Positions 1 through 5,823 of a stretch of 5,823 bases of DNA are shown here, in pieces. A program made the translations under genes and the position numbers. The notes beneath the pieces were generated by a model that was not told where the DNA came from, ran no database searches, and saw nothing but the letters and a program-made list of their open reading frames with translations. Source of the DNA: Flavobacteriales bacterium (GTDB lineage: Bacteria > Bacteroidota > Bacteroidia > Flavobacteriales_D > Crocinitomicaceae); NCBI GenBank assembly GCA_947462695.1, contig CANHQC010000134.1, positions 1 through 5,823 on the forward strand, written 5' to 3'. Positions within the stretch are counted from its first letter, which is position 1. Each line of letters begins with the position of its first letter.

Positions 1-885
1 GTCGTGCGTAAAGTACTTCCCACCGAATTGTGCACCAATGAGGCTTTCCTGGCAAATACGGTGTACGCGTTTCTCCCATTCCAAGTCACGAAAAGCCTGA
101 CCGTTCATGTTTCCTTCTGTTGGAAGTTCATCGAAATAGCCAGCTGACGCTTTTTTGACCACTGACAAATTCGCTTCTGCAGATGTACCACCAATGACCA
201 AAGCCAAGTGATACGGAGGACATGCAGATGTGCCTAAATCTTTTATTTTTTCCCGCACAAAAGCATCCAACGACGCTTCATTGAGTAACGATTTCGTTTT
301 TTGGTACAAGAACGTTTTATTGGCAGATCCTCCTCCTTTGGCCAGGAACAAAAACTCGTAACTCATCCCTTTCTTAGCATAGATATCGATCTGCGCCGGT
401 AAGTTTGATCCCGAATTTTTTTCGTCAAACATGGATAAAGCGACAATCTGCGAATACCGTAAATTGCGTTCTTGGTACGTATTGTATATTCCTTTGGATA
501 ACCACTCTGCGTCGTCTACTCCAGTGTACACATCCTCTCCTTTTTTCGCCATGACGATGGCCGTTCCGGTATCCTGACAAGATGGTAACTGTCCCTCTGC
601 AGCTACGACTGCATTTTGGAGCAAGTTATAGGCCACAAAACGGTCATTATCGGTCGCTTCCGGATCATTCAAGATGCTGTTGAGCATCTGCAAGTGTGAT
701 GTTCTCAAGTAAAATGACACATCTGTCATTGCTTCTTGCGAGAGTACTTCCAAGGCTTTTGGATCTACATAAAGTACCTCACGATCGCCGTATTTTTCTA
801 ATCTAACATAGTCAGATGAGATTTTTCTGTACGAAGTTGTATCGCGTTGAATGGGATAAGGATCTTGGTAAAAAAACGTTGACAT
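1..885 (-). CDS. fumA: Class I (iron-sulfur) fumarate hydratase, N-terminal 295 residues, cut by window edge
   Basis: This gene encodes the oxygen-sensitive fumarase that interconverts fumarate and L-malate in the cytoplasmic TCA cycle. It starts at ATG 885-883 and stays open to base 1, giving 295 of roughly 540-550 residues expected from the E. coli FumA/FumB family. The reading matches that family throughout. It has [10 protein letters not shown] with Cys103, then [35 protein letters not shown], and [21 protein letters not shown] with Cys222, then DELPTEGN and [12 protein letters not shown]. Cys103 and Cys222 sit two residues before the E. coli FumA cluster ligands Cys105 and Cys224. The third ligand (near Cys318) would lie outside the window. 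The start is chosen because [15 protein letters not shown] aligns with the FumA N-terminus, and a TAnnTTTG box lies 21 bases upstream. No Shine-Dalgarno is seen, as is usual in Bacteroidota. The symbol could equally be fumB or fum, since the A/B distinction is specific to enterobacteria. Confidence 0.95.
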   Translation of the reverse strand, partial: MSTFFYQDPYPIQRDTTSYRKISSDYVRLEKYGDREVLYVDPKALEVLSQEAMTDVSFYLRTSHLQMLNSILNDPEATDNDRFVAYNLLQNAVVAAEGQLPSCQDTGTAIVMAKKGEDVYTGVDDAEWLSKGIYNTYQERNLRYSQIVALSMFDEKNSGSNLPAQIDIYAKKGMSYEFLFLAKGGGSANKTFLYQKTKSLLNEASLDAFVREKIKDLGTSACPPYHLALVIGGTSAEANLSVVKKASAGYFDELPTEGNMNGQAFRDLEWEKRVHRICQESLIGAQFGGKYFTHD

Positions 886-906
886 ATCGATGGAGTTTTA
901 CGTTTA

Positions 907-914
907 CAAAGATA
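907..914 (-). promoter_or_regulatory. Candidate fumarase promoter, -7 box TATCTTTG
   Basis: The minus strand reads TATCTTTG, a full match to the Bacteroidota -7 consensus TAnnTTTG. It ends 21 bases before the fumarase ATG, which would give a short leader of roughly 15 bases. A clear -33 TTG is not present at the usual distance. The nearest candidate is TTC at 933-931, inside the arm of the neighbouring terminator hairpin. The call rests on one good box in the right place and has not been tested. Confidence 0.55.
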
Positions 915-925
915 GGGTTTAATTG

Positions 926-966
926 AAAAAGAAGTGGCTGTCTGAATTAGACAGCCACTTCTTTTA
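926..966. terminator. Strong bidirectional intrinsic terminator
   Basis: A perfect 17-bp inverted repeat (927-943 and 949-965) with loop GAATT includes the 13-bp GC-richer core GAAGTGGCTGTCT/AGACAGCCACTTC. It is flanked by an A-run on the left and T-rich sequence on the right, so either RNA strand forms a stable hairpin followed by U residues. The nearest gene that could use it is the minus-strand membrane protein gene at 1277-2200, whose read-through transcript would end here before the fumarase promoter. No plus-strand gene lies to the left within the window. Confidence 0.85.
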
Positions 967-977
967 TTTGTTTTAAT

Positions 978-1015
978 TTTCTTTTGTCTTGATACAAAAG
1001 AAACAAAAAATCAAG
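978..1015. repeat. REP-like hairpin with loop-complementary tail
   Basis: A 10-bp perfect stem (TTTCTTTTGT at 978-987, ACAAAAGAAA at 994-1003) encloses the six-base loop CTTGAT (988-993). The loop is exactly complementary to ATCAAG at 1010-1015, six bases past the stem. I recall this sequence, read on the minus strand as CCTTGATTTTTTGTTTCTTT and onward, as a recurrent intergenic repeat in Flavobacteriales and related genomes. It often gives spurious peptide translations such as LDFLFLLYQDKRK. That recollection could not be checked here. The inverted repeat and its complementary tail are directly visible. No transposase lies nearby in the window. Confidence 0.6.
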
Positions 1016-1030
1016 GCTTAGGATTTTTTT

Positions 1031-1079
1031 GGGTTCGGGGTTATTGATCCAAACGCAATCATAAAAACAGTCCGAACCC
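1031..1079. repeat. 8-bp inverted repeat GGGTTCGG/CCGAACCC
   Basis: GGGTTCGG (1031-1038) and CCGAACCC (1072-1079) are perfect inverted copies separated by 33 bases. A run of seven T lies on the left and a TTTTCTT stretch on the right. It is one of the few GC-rich patches in this spacer and lies only 15 bases beyond the REP-like hairpin, so it may be part of the same element. Confidence 0.45.
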
Positions 1080-1092
1080 TTTTCTTCACCTT

Positions 1093-1149
1093 CTGAATTC
1101 CTATTTTGTCAGTGATCCTAAAGGCTACTTCCAAAATTACGGAATTCAG
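1093..1149. repeat. Long imperfect hairpin, CTGAATTCC/GGAATTCAG
   Basis: The outer arms CTGAATTCC (1093-1101) and GGAATTCAG (1141-1149) are perfect 9-bp inverted repeats. After a small asymmetric internal loop the pairing resumes with ATTTTG (1103-1108) and CAAAAT (1132-1137). The interior can pair further but only imperfectly (AGT/ACT, CC/GG around a TAAA loop). This 57-base fold is not needed by either flanking gene and looks like part of a mobile repeat or a small structured RNA. It cannot be assigned further. Confidence 0.5.
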
Positions 1150-1216
1150 TGCTGCTTGAAAATCTAAAAATCCAAGGCCGGATTGACAACTATAAACGAT
1201 CTTTCTTCGATTATTT

Positions 1217-1240
1217 AAAAATCATTGCTAATAAGGCAAT
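1217..1240 (-). terminator. Weak terminator-like hairpin after the membrane protein gene
   Basis: On the minus strand, ATTGC and GCAAT form a 5-bp stem around a short AT-rich loop, followed by GATTTTTAAA. It begins 37 bases beyond the stop codon of the gene at 1277-2200 and is in the correct orientation to end its transcript. The stem is short and the region is AT-rich, so chance is a real alternative; the 926-966 hairpin is a much stronger stop. Confidence 0.3.
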
Positions 1241-1276
1241 CTTTTGGATTTAATATTCCGCTAAACAATTGCTTTT

Positions 1277-2200
1277 TTACCACTTAATCTTTAATCCAAG
1301 GTTGCTGGTAAGACCAAAATTGGTTTGTGTAGCCAACTCTGGAATGGCCGTAATGTATAATCCCGGACGCATTTCAGCATAGATATTCAAGTGCTTCCAG
1401 AATTCACGTTTTTTACCTAAACGCATGTTGAATCCAACCGGAATGTATCCTGTAAAGGCAAATCCATTTTTATTTTTAACTGTTTCTCTTACCGATTCAT
1501 AACCGTCTTCATTATAGGAATAGAAGTCTTCATCGTTGTCTTCATCGTCAGAAGAAGAAATGTATCGATCTTCCCAATAATTGATGGTTGTTCGAGAACT
1601 AATCGCTGTACCTAAGCTCACACCAATTCCCGTATGAAAAGAAAAACGGTATTTATCTGTTGTTTGAAAAATCAAGGCACCATCCAAACGCAATTGTTGT
1701 GTTTGGTAATTCATGTTGATGTTTTGGTTGAATACCGAATCAACTAACGTCTGTGCCCCGGTTTGTGACGATGTTAACGTATCGTAAGGTGTGATTGTAG
1801 ATCTCGAATAAGATGCACTTATGTTGTTGGTATTCATAAAGGTAAAGCCTAGACGCAAAACTGGCTGACGTAAAAATCCGTTTAACGGCTCATCTCTAAA
1901 TTGTAATCCTACATAAAGTCCATGAATACCGCTTATTGGTCCACCAGCTTGCATCATCGGTCCAAATCCGCCAGTTTTTGTGTAATCCGTTAAATCAGTT
2001 TGTGCAAGAAGAGAATTTGGTGCTAATTGTAAGAAATCGGCTTGCTCACCCATCACTGTTAATCCCATTGTCGATCCCGATTGGGCATTGAATTCGGTGA
2101 TTTTCGCACGCTTCAAAAGTCCTTTTTTCTCTGTTTGTGCGAACGTACTTGCCTGAGCTATGAAAAGGCAAAGTCCGGCTATAATCCATTGTTGTTTCAT
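1277..2200 (-). CDS. Secreted, probable outer-membrane beta-barrel protein of unknown function
   Basis: I do not recognise this 307-residue protein as a named family. Residues 1-21 form a clear Sec signal peptide: MKQQ, a hydrophobic core (WIIAGLCLFIAQA), then a likely signal peptidase I site after STFA-Q. There is no lipobox cysteine at the cleavage point. The mature part is rich in alternating hydrophobic/polar stretches resembling membrane beta-strands, such as GLYVGLQFRD, PVLRLGFTFM, YRFSFHTGIGVSLG, GYIPVGFNMRLG, LNIYAEMRPGLYITA and NFGLTSNLGLKIKW. The terminal Trp fits the C-terminal aromatic signature of outer-membrane barrels. A strongly acidic segment at residues 218-235 lies between strands and is probably an exposed loop. 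The ATG at 2200 is the only sensible start because it precedes the signal peptide. The gene is transcribed divergently from ileS and probably alone. Barrel architecture is inferred from sequence pattern; no ligand or partner can be proposed. Confidence 0.75.
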   Translation of the reverse strand: MKQQWIIAGLCLFIAQASTFAQTEKKGLLKRAKITEFNAQSGSTMGLTVMGEQADFLQLAPNSLLAQTDLTDYTKTGGFGPMMQAGGPISGIHGLYVGLQFRDEPLNGFLRQPVLRLGFTFMNTNNISASYSRSTITPYDTLTSSQTGAQTLVDSVFNQNINMNYQTQQLRLDGALIFQTTDKYRFSFHTGIGVSLGTAISSRTTINYWEDRYISSSDDEDNDEDFYSYNEDGYESVRETVKNKNGFAFTGYIPVGFNMRLGKKREFWKHLNIYAEMRPGLYITAIPELATQTNFGLTSNLGLKIKW

Positions 2201-2220
2201 GATATTTCTATTTTATGTCT

Positions 2221-2235
2221 AAACGTTCAACGTTT
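2221..2235. promoter_or_regulatory. 15-bp palindrome AAACGTTCAACGTTT, candidate operator
   Basis: AAACGTT and AACGTTT are perfect inverted 7-mers around a single central C. The palindrome lies 21-35 bases upstream of the start codon of the minus-strand membrane protein gene, where a regulator could affect its transcription. It lies about 43 bases before the candidate -33 element of ileS. No obvious -7 box for the membrane protein gene was found, so its promoter is not placed. A regulator cannot be named, and chance palindromes of this size do occur in AT-rich spacers. Confidence 0.35.
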
Positions 2236-2277
2236 GATACGGTTTATTGTTTCTTTTAGGGCGTATTTTAACACTAT

Positions 2278-2304
2278 TTGATCCGCCTAATTTTAGTAAC
2301 TTCG
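2278..2304 (+). promoter_or_regulatory. Candidate ileS promoter, TTG and TAACTTCG boxes
   Basis: TAACTTCG (2297-2304) differs at one position from the Bacteroidota -7 consensus TAnnTTTG, and TTG (2278-2280) lies 16 bases upstream as a possible -33 element. That spacing is at or just below the lower end of the usual range. Transcription would begin near 2310, leaving a leader of about 15 bases before ATG 2326, similar to the fumarase arrangement. An alternative -7 box, TAATTTTA at 2288-2295, also has one mismatch. Its position inside the possible 5' extension of the ileS frame argues that the extension is not translated. Confidence 0.45.
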
Positions 2305-2325
2305 CGCTTTCTCAAGACAAGCCGT

Positions 2326-5300
2326 ATGACACGAAACTATCCGGAATACAAAGGATTGCAGCTTCCCAACGTAGCGCACACTGTGCTCGAAAAATGGAAA
2401 AAAGACCACGTATTCCAACAATCGATCGATACACGTGAAGGAAAAGAACCGTTCATCTTCTTCGAAGGTCCGCCTTCAGCGAACGGTCTTCCTGGTATTC
2501 ACCATGTCATGGCGCGATCGATAAAAGATATTTTTTGTCGCTACAAAACGCTGAAAGGGTTTCAAGTGAAACGCAAAGCGGGATGGGACACGCACGGCCT
2601 GCCCGTTGAACTCGGGGTTGAGAAAGAACTGGGAATTACAAAAGAAGATATCGGAACGAAAATCTCGGTAGACGACTACAACAAGGCGTGTAAAGAAGCC
2701 GTAATGCGTTACACCGGGATTTGGAACGACCTCACAGAGAAAATGGGGTACTGGGTCGACATGGATGATCCATACATTACCTACGATTCAAAATACATGG
2801 AATCTGTTTGGTGGTTGCTCGGACAACTTTTCGAGAAAAACTTACTGTACAAAGGGTACACCATTCAGCCGTATTCACCGAAAGCAGGTACCGGACTTTC
2901 ATCGCACGAGTTAAATCAACCGGGATGTTACCGCGATGTGACGGATACGACAGTCGTTGCGCAGTTTAAGGTGAAGGGATGGAATGAACGGTCGTCTTTT
3001 AATCGATTAGTGGATGGGAAAGATGTTCACTTTCTTGCTTGGACGACTACTCCATGGACGCTGCCTTCAAATACCGCGTTGTGCGTTGGTCCATCCATTG
3101 ATTACGTATTGGTTAAATCCTTTAATCAATATACTTTCGAACCTATTCACGTCATCTTGGCGAAAAACTTGGTTCATGCGCAATTCTCCAAAGGATATGT
3201 TGCCGCAGAAACTGAAGCAGACTTAGACAACTATACCGCTGGAGATAAATCGATTCCGTATTTCGTAGCTGGTGAATGTAAAGGAACCGAATTAGTGGGC
3301 ATTCGCTACGAACAATTGCTTCCATTCGCGCTTCCTGCTGAGAAACAGGAAGAGGCGTTTAGAGTGATTAGTGGTGATTTTGTGACTACTGAAGACGGAA
3401 CAGGTATCGTACATATTGCTCCGACATTTGGATCGGATGATGCGAAAGTAGCAGCAGAAGCAGGTGTTCCAGCGTTTCTCGTGAACGACGAAAAAGGAAA
3501 TTTAGTCCCACTCGTTGATCTTCAAGGAAAATTTCGACCTGAAATGGGCGATCTTGCCGGGAAATTTGTGAAAAACGAGTTCTACCTTGAAGGTGAAGCT
3601 CCTGAGAAATCGGTTGATGTTGAACTTGCTATCCGACTGAAAACCGAAAATAAGGCGTTTAAAGTCGAAAAATACGTCCACAGCTACCCGCATTGCTGGC
3701 GTACAGATAAACCGGTGCTCTATTATCCGTTGGACTCATGGTTCATTCGCGTGACGGATGTGAAAGAACGCATGATTGAATTGAATACGACCATCAACTG
3801 GAAACCGGAATCTACCGGAACTGGTCGCTTCGGAAAATGGCTTGAAAATGCGAACGACTGGAACTTGTCCCGTTCGCGTTATTGGGGGATTCCCATTCCG
3901 ATTTGGTCAACAGAAGAAGGCGACGAGCGCATCTGTATTTCCTCCGTGGAACATCTCAAAGCGGAATGCGAAAAGTCAGTTGCTGCCGGATTTATGTCGG
4001 AAAATCCATTGGCTAACTACACCATTGGTGACATGTCAGCCGAAAATTATGCGGCAGTTGATTTACATAAAAACTACGTCGATCAACTTGTGTTGGTCTC
4101 TCCAAGTGGCCAACCGATGCGTCGTGAAGCTGACTTGATTGATGTCTGGTTTGATTCAGGCGCCATGCCTTATGCACAGTGGCATTATCCATTTGAAAAT
4201 AAGGAATTAATTGATGGACGAAAAGGGTATCCGGGAGATTTCATCGCCGAAGGTGTCGACCAAACACGCGGGTGGTTTTACACGCTTCATGCGATTTCGA
4301 CCATGGTCTTCGATTCTGTCGCCTATAAAAATGTCGTTTCCAACGGATTGGTTCTCGATAAAAACGGGCAGAAAATGTCCAAGCGTTTAGGCAATGCCAT
4401 CGATCCGTTCACCACATTAGCAACCTACGGTCCGGACGCGACGCGTTGGTATATGATCACCAATGCGCAACCGTGGGACAACCTCAAATTTGACTTAGAA
4501 GGAGTTGCCGAAGTACAACGCAAGTTTTTCGGTACACTTTACAATACGTATTCGTTCTTTGCGCTTTATGCGAACATCGATCAGTTTGATTTCTCTGCGC
4601 CGGAAATTCCATTGGAACAACGACCGGAAATTGACCGTTGGATTTTATCCAAGTTGCACTCGTTGATTCAGGATGTGGATTTCGCGTACAACGATTACGA
4701 ACCAACAAAAGCGGGAAGAGCGATTCAAGAATTTGTGGGCGATCAATTGTCGAACTGGTACGTGCGCTTGTGCCGCAGGCGTTTTTGGAAGAGCGATGAC
4801 TTAACAGACAAGCAATCAGCTTACCAAACATTGTACACCTGTCTCGAAACTATTGCGCTGCTTGGCTCACCGATTGCGCCGTTCTTTATGGATCAATTGT
4901 TCAGCGACTTGAACAGCGTAACGCACCGACATAATTTAAGCTCGGTTCATTTAGCGGATTTCCCGACCGCAGAAAAAGCGTTCATCAACGAAGACTTAGA
5001 ATCGCAAATGGAAATTGCGCAGCAAACCTCATCCTTGGTGTTGGGCTTGCGGAAAAAGGAGAAAATCCGCGTCCGTCAGCCACTTCAAAAACTGATGGTA
5101 CCGGCCTTGAATGCCCGTTTCGTTTCCAATATTCTGCACGTCAAGGAATTGATTTTATCGGAAGTAAACGTCAAAGAGCTGGAAATCTTAGCTGAAGGAG
5201 ACAATCAATTGGTGAAACGCATTAAGCCGAATTTCAAAACGATCGGACCAAAGTACGGCAAGCAGATGAAAGCCATTGCGGCGATAATCAACGAAATGGA

Positions 5301-5736
5301 TCAAGCGGCGATTGCCACTTACGAAGCGAATACCGGTTGGTCGGGCGAAATTGAAGGTGAGCAGATTCAATTGGACATGGACGACGTGGAAATCACTGCG
5401 CAAGACATTCCGGGTTGGTTGGTAGCGACAGAAGGTGGTATTACTGTAGCTTTAGACATTACCATTTCCGATACCTTGAAAGCGGAGGGAATTGCCCGCG
5501 AGTTAGTGAATCGTGTACAGAACTTGCGCAAGGATTCCGGTTTGGAAGTCACCGATCGCATTCAGTTGCGCATTGACACTACAGACGCCATCTGCGCAGC
5601 CATTGCTGCCAACAGTGAATACATCTGCAACGAGGTCTTGGCCGACAACATTTCCTTTGGAGACACAGGTGCCAACGCATTAGTTACCGATCTGGAAACT
5701 GCGGAGGATACGCGGGTTGAGTTGGTGAAAGGGTGA
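2326..5736 (+). CDS. ileS: Isoleucyl-tRNA synthetase, type II (IleRS2), with non-canonical GIHH motif
   Basis: This cytoplasmic class I synthetase activates isoleucine with ATP and charges tRNA-Ile; the 1136-residue length fits the long Bacteroidota/eukaryote-like form. GPPSANG (residues 48-54) opens the Rossmann fold, and the signature motif reads GIHH at 57-60 instead of HxGH. The CP1 editing domain, which clears mischarged valine, shows TTTPWTLPSN from residue 240 and GTGIVHIAPTFGSDD at 358-372, ending in the acidic residues expected at the editing site. The catalytic core resumes with SYPHCW (453-458), RYWGIPIPIW (518-527), DVWFDSG (606-612), GVDQTRGWF (643-651) and KMSKR (683-687). The anticodon-binding helical domain includes SNWYVRLCRRRFW (809-821), followed by a long C-terminal extension. 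The frame is open from TTG 2278, but ATG 2326 is chosen. MTRNYPEYKGL matches the usual family start, and the 16 extra codons cover the likely promoter. No Shine-Dalgarno precedes the ATG. The TGA stop abuts the convergent gene's stop with no spacer. Confidence 0.97.
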   Translation: MTRNYPEYKGLQLPNVAHTVLEKWKKDHVFQQSIDTREGKEPFIFFEGPPSANGLPGIHHVMARSIKDIFCRYKTLKGFQVKRKAGWDTHGLPVELGVEKELGITKEDIGTKISVDDYNKACKEAVMRYTGIWNDLTEKMGYWVDMDDPYITYDSKYMESVWWLLGQLFEKNLLYKGYTIQPYSPKAGTGLSSHELNQPGCYRDVTDTTVVAQFKVKGWNERSSFNRLVDGKDVHFLAWTTTPWTLPSNTALCVGPSIDYVLVKSFNQYTFEPIHVILAKNLVHAQFSKGYVAAETEADLDNYTAGDKSIPYFVAGECKGTELVGIRYEQLLPFALPAEKQEEAFRVISGDFVTTEDGTGIVHIAPTFGSDDAKVAAEAGVPAFLVNDEKGNLVPLVDLQGKFRPEMGDLAGKFVKNEFYLEGEAPEKSVDVELAIRLKTENKAFKVEKYVHSYPHCWRTDKPVLYYPLDSWFIRVTDVKERMIELNTTINWKPESTGTGRFGKWLENANDWNLSRSRYWGIPIPIWSTEEGDERICISSVEHLKAECEKSVAAGFMSENPLANYTIGDMSAENYAAVDLHKNYVDQLVLVSPSGQPMRREADLIDVWFDSGAMPYAQWHYPFENKELIDGRKGYPGDFIAEGVDQTRGWFYTLHAISTMVFDSVAYKNVVSNGLVLDKNGQKMSKRLGNAIDPFTTLATYGPDATRWYMITNAQPWDNLKFDLEGVAEVQRKFFGTLYNTYSFFALYANIDQFDFSAPEIPLEQRPEIDRWILSKLHSLIQDVDFAYNDYEPTKAGRAIQEFVGDQLSNWYVRLCRRRFWKSDDLTDKQSAYQTLYTCLETIALLGSPIAPFFMDQLFSDLNSVTHRHNLSSVHLADFPTAEKAFINEDLESQMEIAQQTSSLVLGLRKKEKIRVRQPLQKLMVPALNARFVSNILHVKELILSEVNVKELEILAEGDNQLVKRIKPNFKTIGPKYGKQMKAIAAIINEMDQAAIATYEANTGWSGEIEGEQIQLDMDDVEITAQDIPGWLVATEGGITVALDITISDTLKAEGIARELVNRVQNLRKDSGLEVTDRIQLRIDTTDAICAAIAANSEYICNEVLADNISFGDTGANALVTDLETAEDTRVELVKG

Positions 5737-5823
5737 TTACCTCACCACCACTTTCGCTGGTGTATGTCCTGAACCGATGGAGATAAAGTACGTTCCTTTG
5801 GCCAGGTGCGCTGTTCCAATCAC
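5737..5823 (-). CDS. C-terminal end of a probable T9SS-secreted protein (type A sorting domain), partial
   Basis: Reading the minus strand from the right edge gives 28 in-frame codons ending in TAA at 5739-5737. The residues include LAKGTYFISIGSG and the terminal AKVVVR. This matches the end of the type A C-terminal sorting domain that directs Bacteroidota proteins through the type IX secretion system to the cell surface or medium, typically 'L..G.Y.v.i' then a short turn and 'kvvv.' at the very end. Only this tail is visible, so the function of the mature protein is unknown. The gene converges on ileS, and the two stop codons are adjacent. The short length limits certainty, but the pattern and the terminal position are both right. 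Confidence 0.7.
   Translation of the reverse strand: MIGTAHLAKGTYFISIGSGHTPAKVVVR

Larger units (their letters stand above)
886..1276. other. 391-base non-coding interval with inverted repeats
   Basis: No open frame here resembles a protein; the short minus-strand frames have no recognisable content. From left to right it holds the candidate fumarase promoter, the bidirectional terminator, a hairpin of a type that seems widespread in Bacteroidota (978-1015), a second inverted repeat (1031/1079), a long imperfect hairpin (1093-1149), and a weak terminator-like hairpin (1217-1240). The density of inverted repeats between the terminator and the downstream end of the membrane protein gene suggests an inserted REP/MITE-like element rather than ordinary spacer. 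No tRNA cloverleaf or CRISPR-type direct repeat is seen. Confidence 0.7.

Noticed and set aside
1022..1090. Short minus-strand frame reading MIAFGSITPNPKKS in the repeat region
   Set aside because: It is under 25 codons even with an upstream GTG start, lies wholly in inverted-repeat DNA, and ends in the REP-like unit. It is most likely a chance translation of a repeat.
2201..2325. T-box or other leader regulator upstream of ileS
   Set aside because: The spacer is 125 bases, the likely transcript leader is only about 15 bases, and no T-box sequence or specifier stem is visible. T-boxes are also mostly a feature of Firmicutes.
2081..2438. Two short plus-strand frames spanning the divergent promoter region (2081-2281 and 2247-2438)
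   Set aside because: One is antisense to the signal-peptide region of the membrane protein gene and the other overlaps the start of ileS out of frame. Neither has a plausible protein composition.
3842..4138. 98-codon plus-strand frame inside ileS
   Set aside because: It overlaps the conserved RYWGIPIPIW to VDQLVLVSP part of IleRS in another frame, with no domain or start signal of its own.
4484..4831. 115-codon open frame on the minus strand inside ileS
   Set aside because: It is fully antisense to a conserved coding region. Its translation is Ser/Arg/Cys-rich without any recognisable domain, as expected of a shadow frame.
1..5823. CRISPR arrays, tRNA or rRNA genes, and insertion sequences with transposase genes
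   Set aside because: Reading through both strands showed no regularly spaced direct repeats, no cloverleaf with CCA-end context, and no transposase-like protein.

Overview
The window looks like chromosomal DNA from a member of the Bacteroidota, probably the Flavobacteriales. The evidence is a eukaryotic-type (type II) isoleucyl-tRNA synthetase with the family's typical GPPSANG N-terminus, promoter-like TAnnTTTG boxes with no Shine-Dalgarno sequences, a signal peptide ending in '..FAQ', a C-terminus resembling a type IX secretion (T9SS) sorting domain, and an intergenic repeat that I recall from many Bacteroidota genomes. The genus cannot be decided from this sequence.

Layout, left to right. 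Positions 1-885 (minus strand) hold the first 295 codons of a class I, [4Fe-4S] fumarate hydratase; the rest lies beyond the left edge. Positions 886-1276 contain no gene. They hold a candidate fumarase promoter, a strong bidirectional terminator that abuts it, an inverted-repeat cluster that looks like a REP/MITE-type element, and a weak terminator for the next gene. Positions 1277-2200 (minus) encode a 307-residue secreted, probably outer-membrane beta-barrel protein that I cannot name. Positions 2201-2325 are a divergent promoter region with a 15-bp palindrome. Positions 2326-5736 (plus) encode full-length isoleucyl-tRNA synthetase (ileS, 1136 aa). Positions 5737-5823 (minus) are the last 28 codons of a convergent gene that probably encodes a T9SS cargo protein; its stop codon directly abuts the ileS stop.

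The genes do not form a pathway. They are a TCA-cycle enzyme, a cell-envelope protein, a translation enzyme and a secreted protein, each apparently in its own transcription unit. The most notable point is that the synthetase carries GIHH where class I synthetases normally have HIGH. This swapped form has been linked to extreme mupirocin resistance in bacterial IleRS2 enzymes. I see no convincing sign of a wholly new system. The least explained piece is the repeat cluster at about 978-1251.
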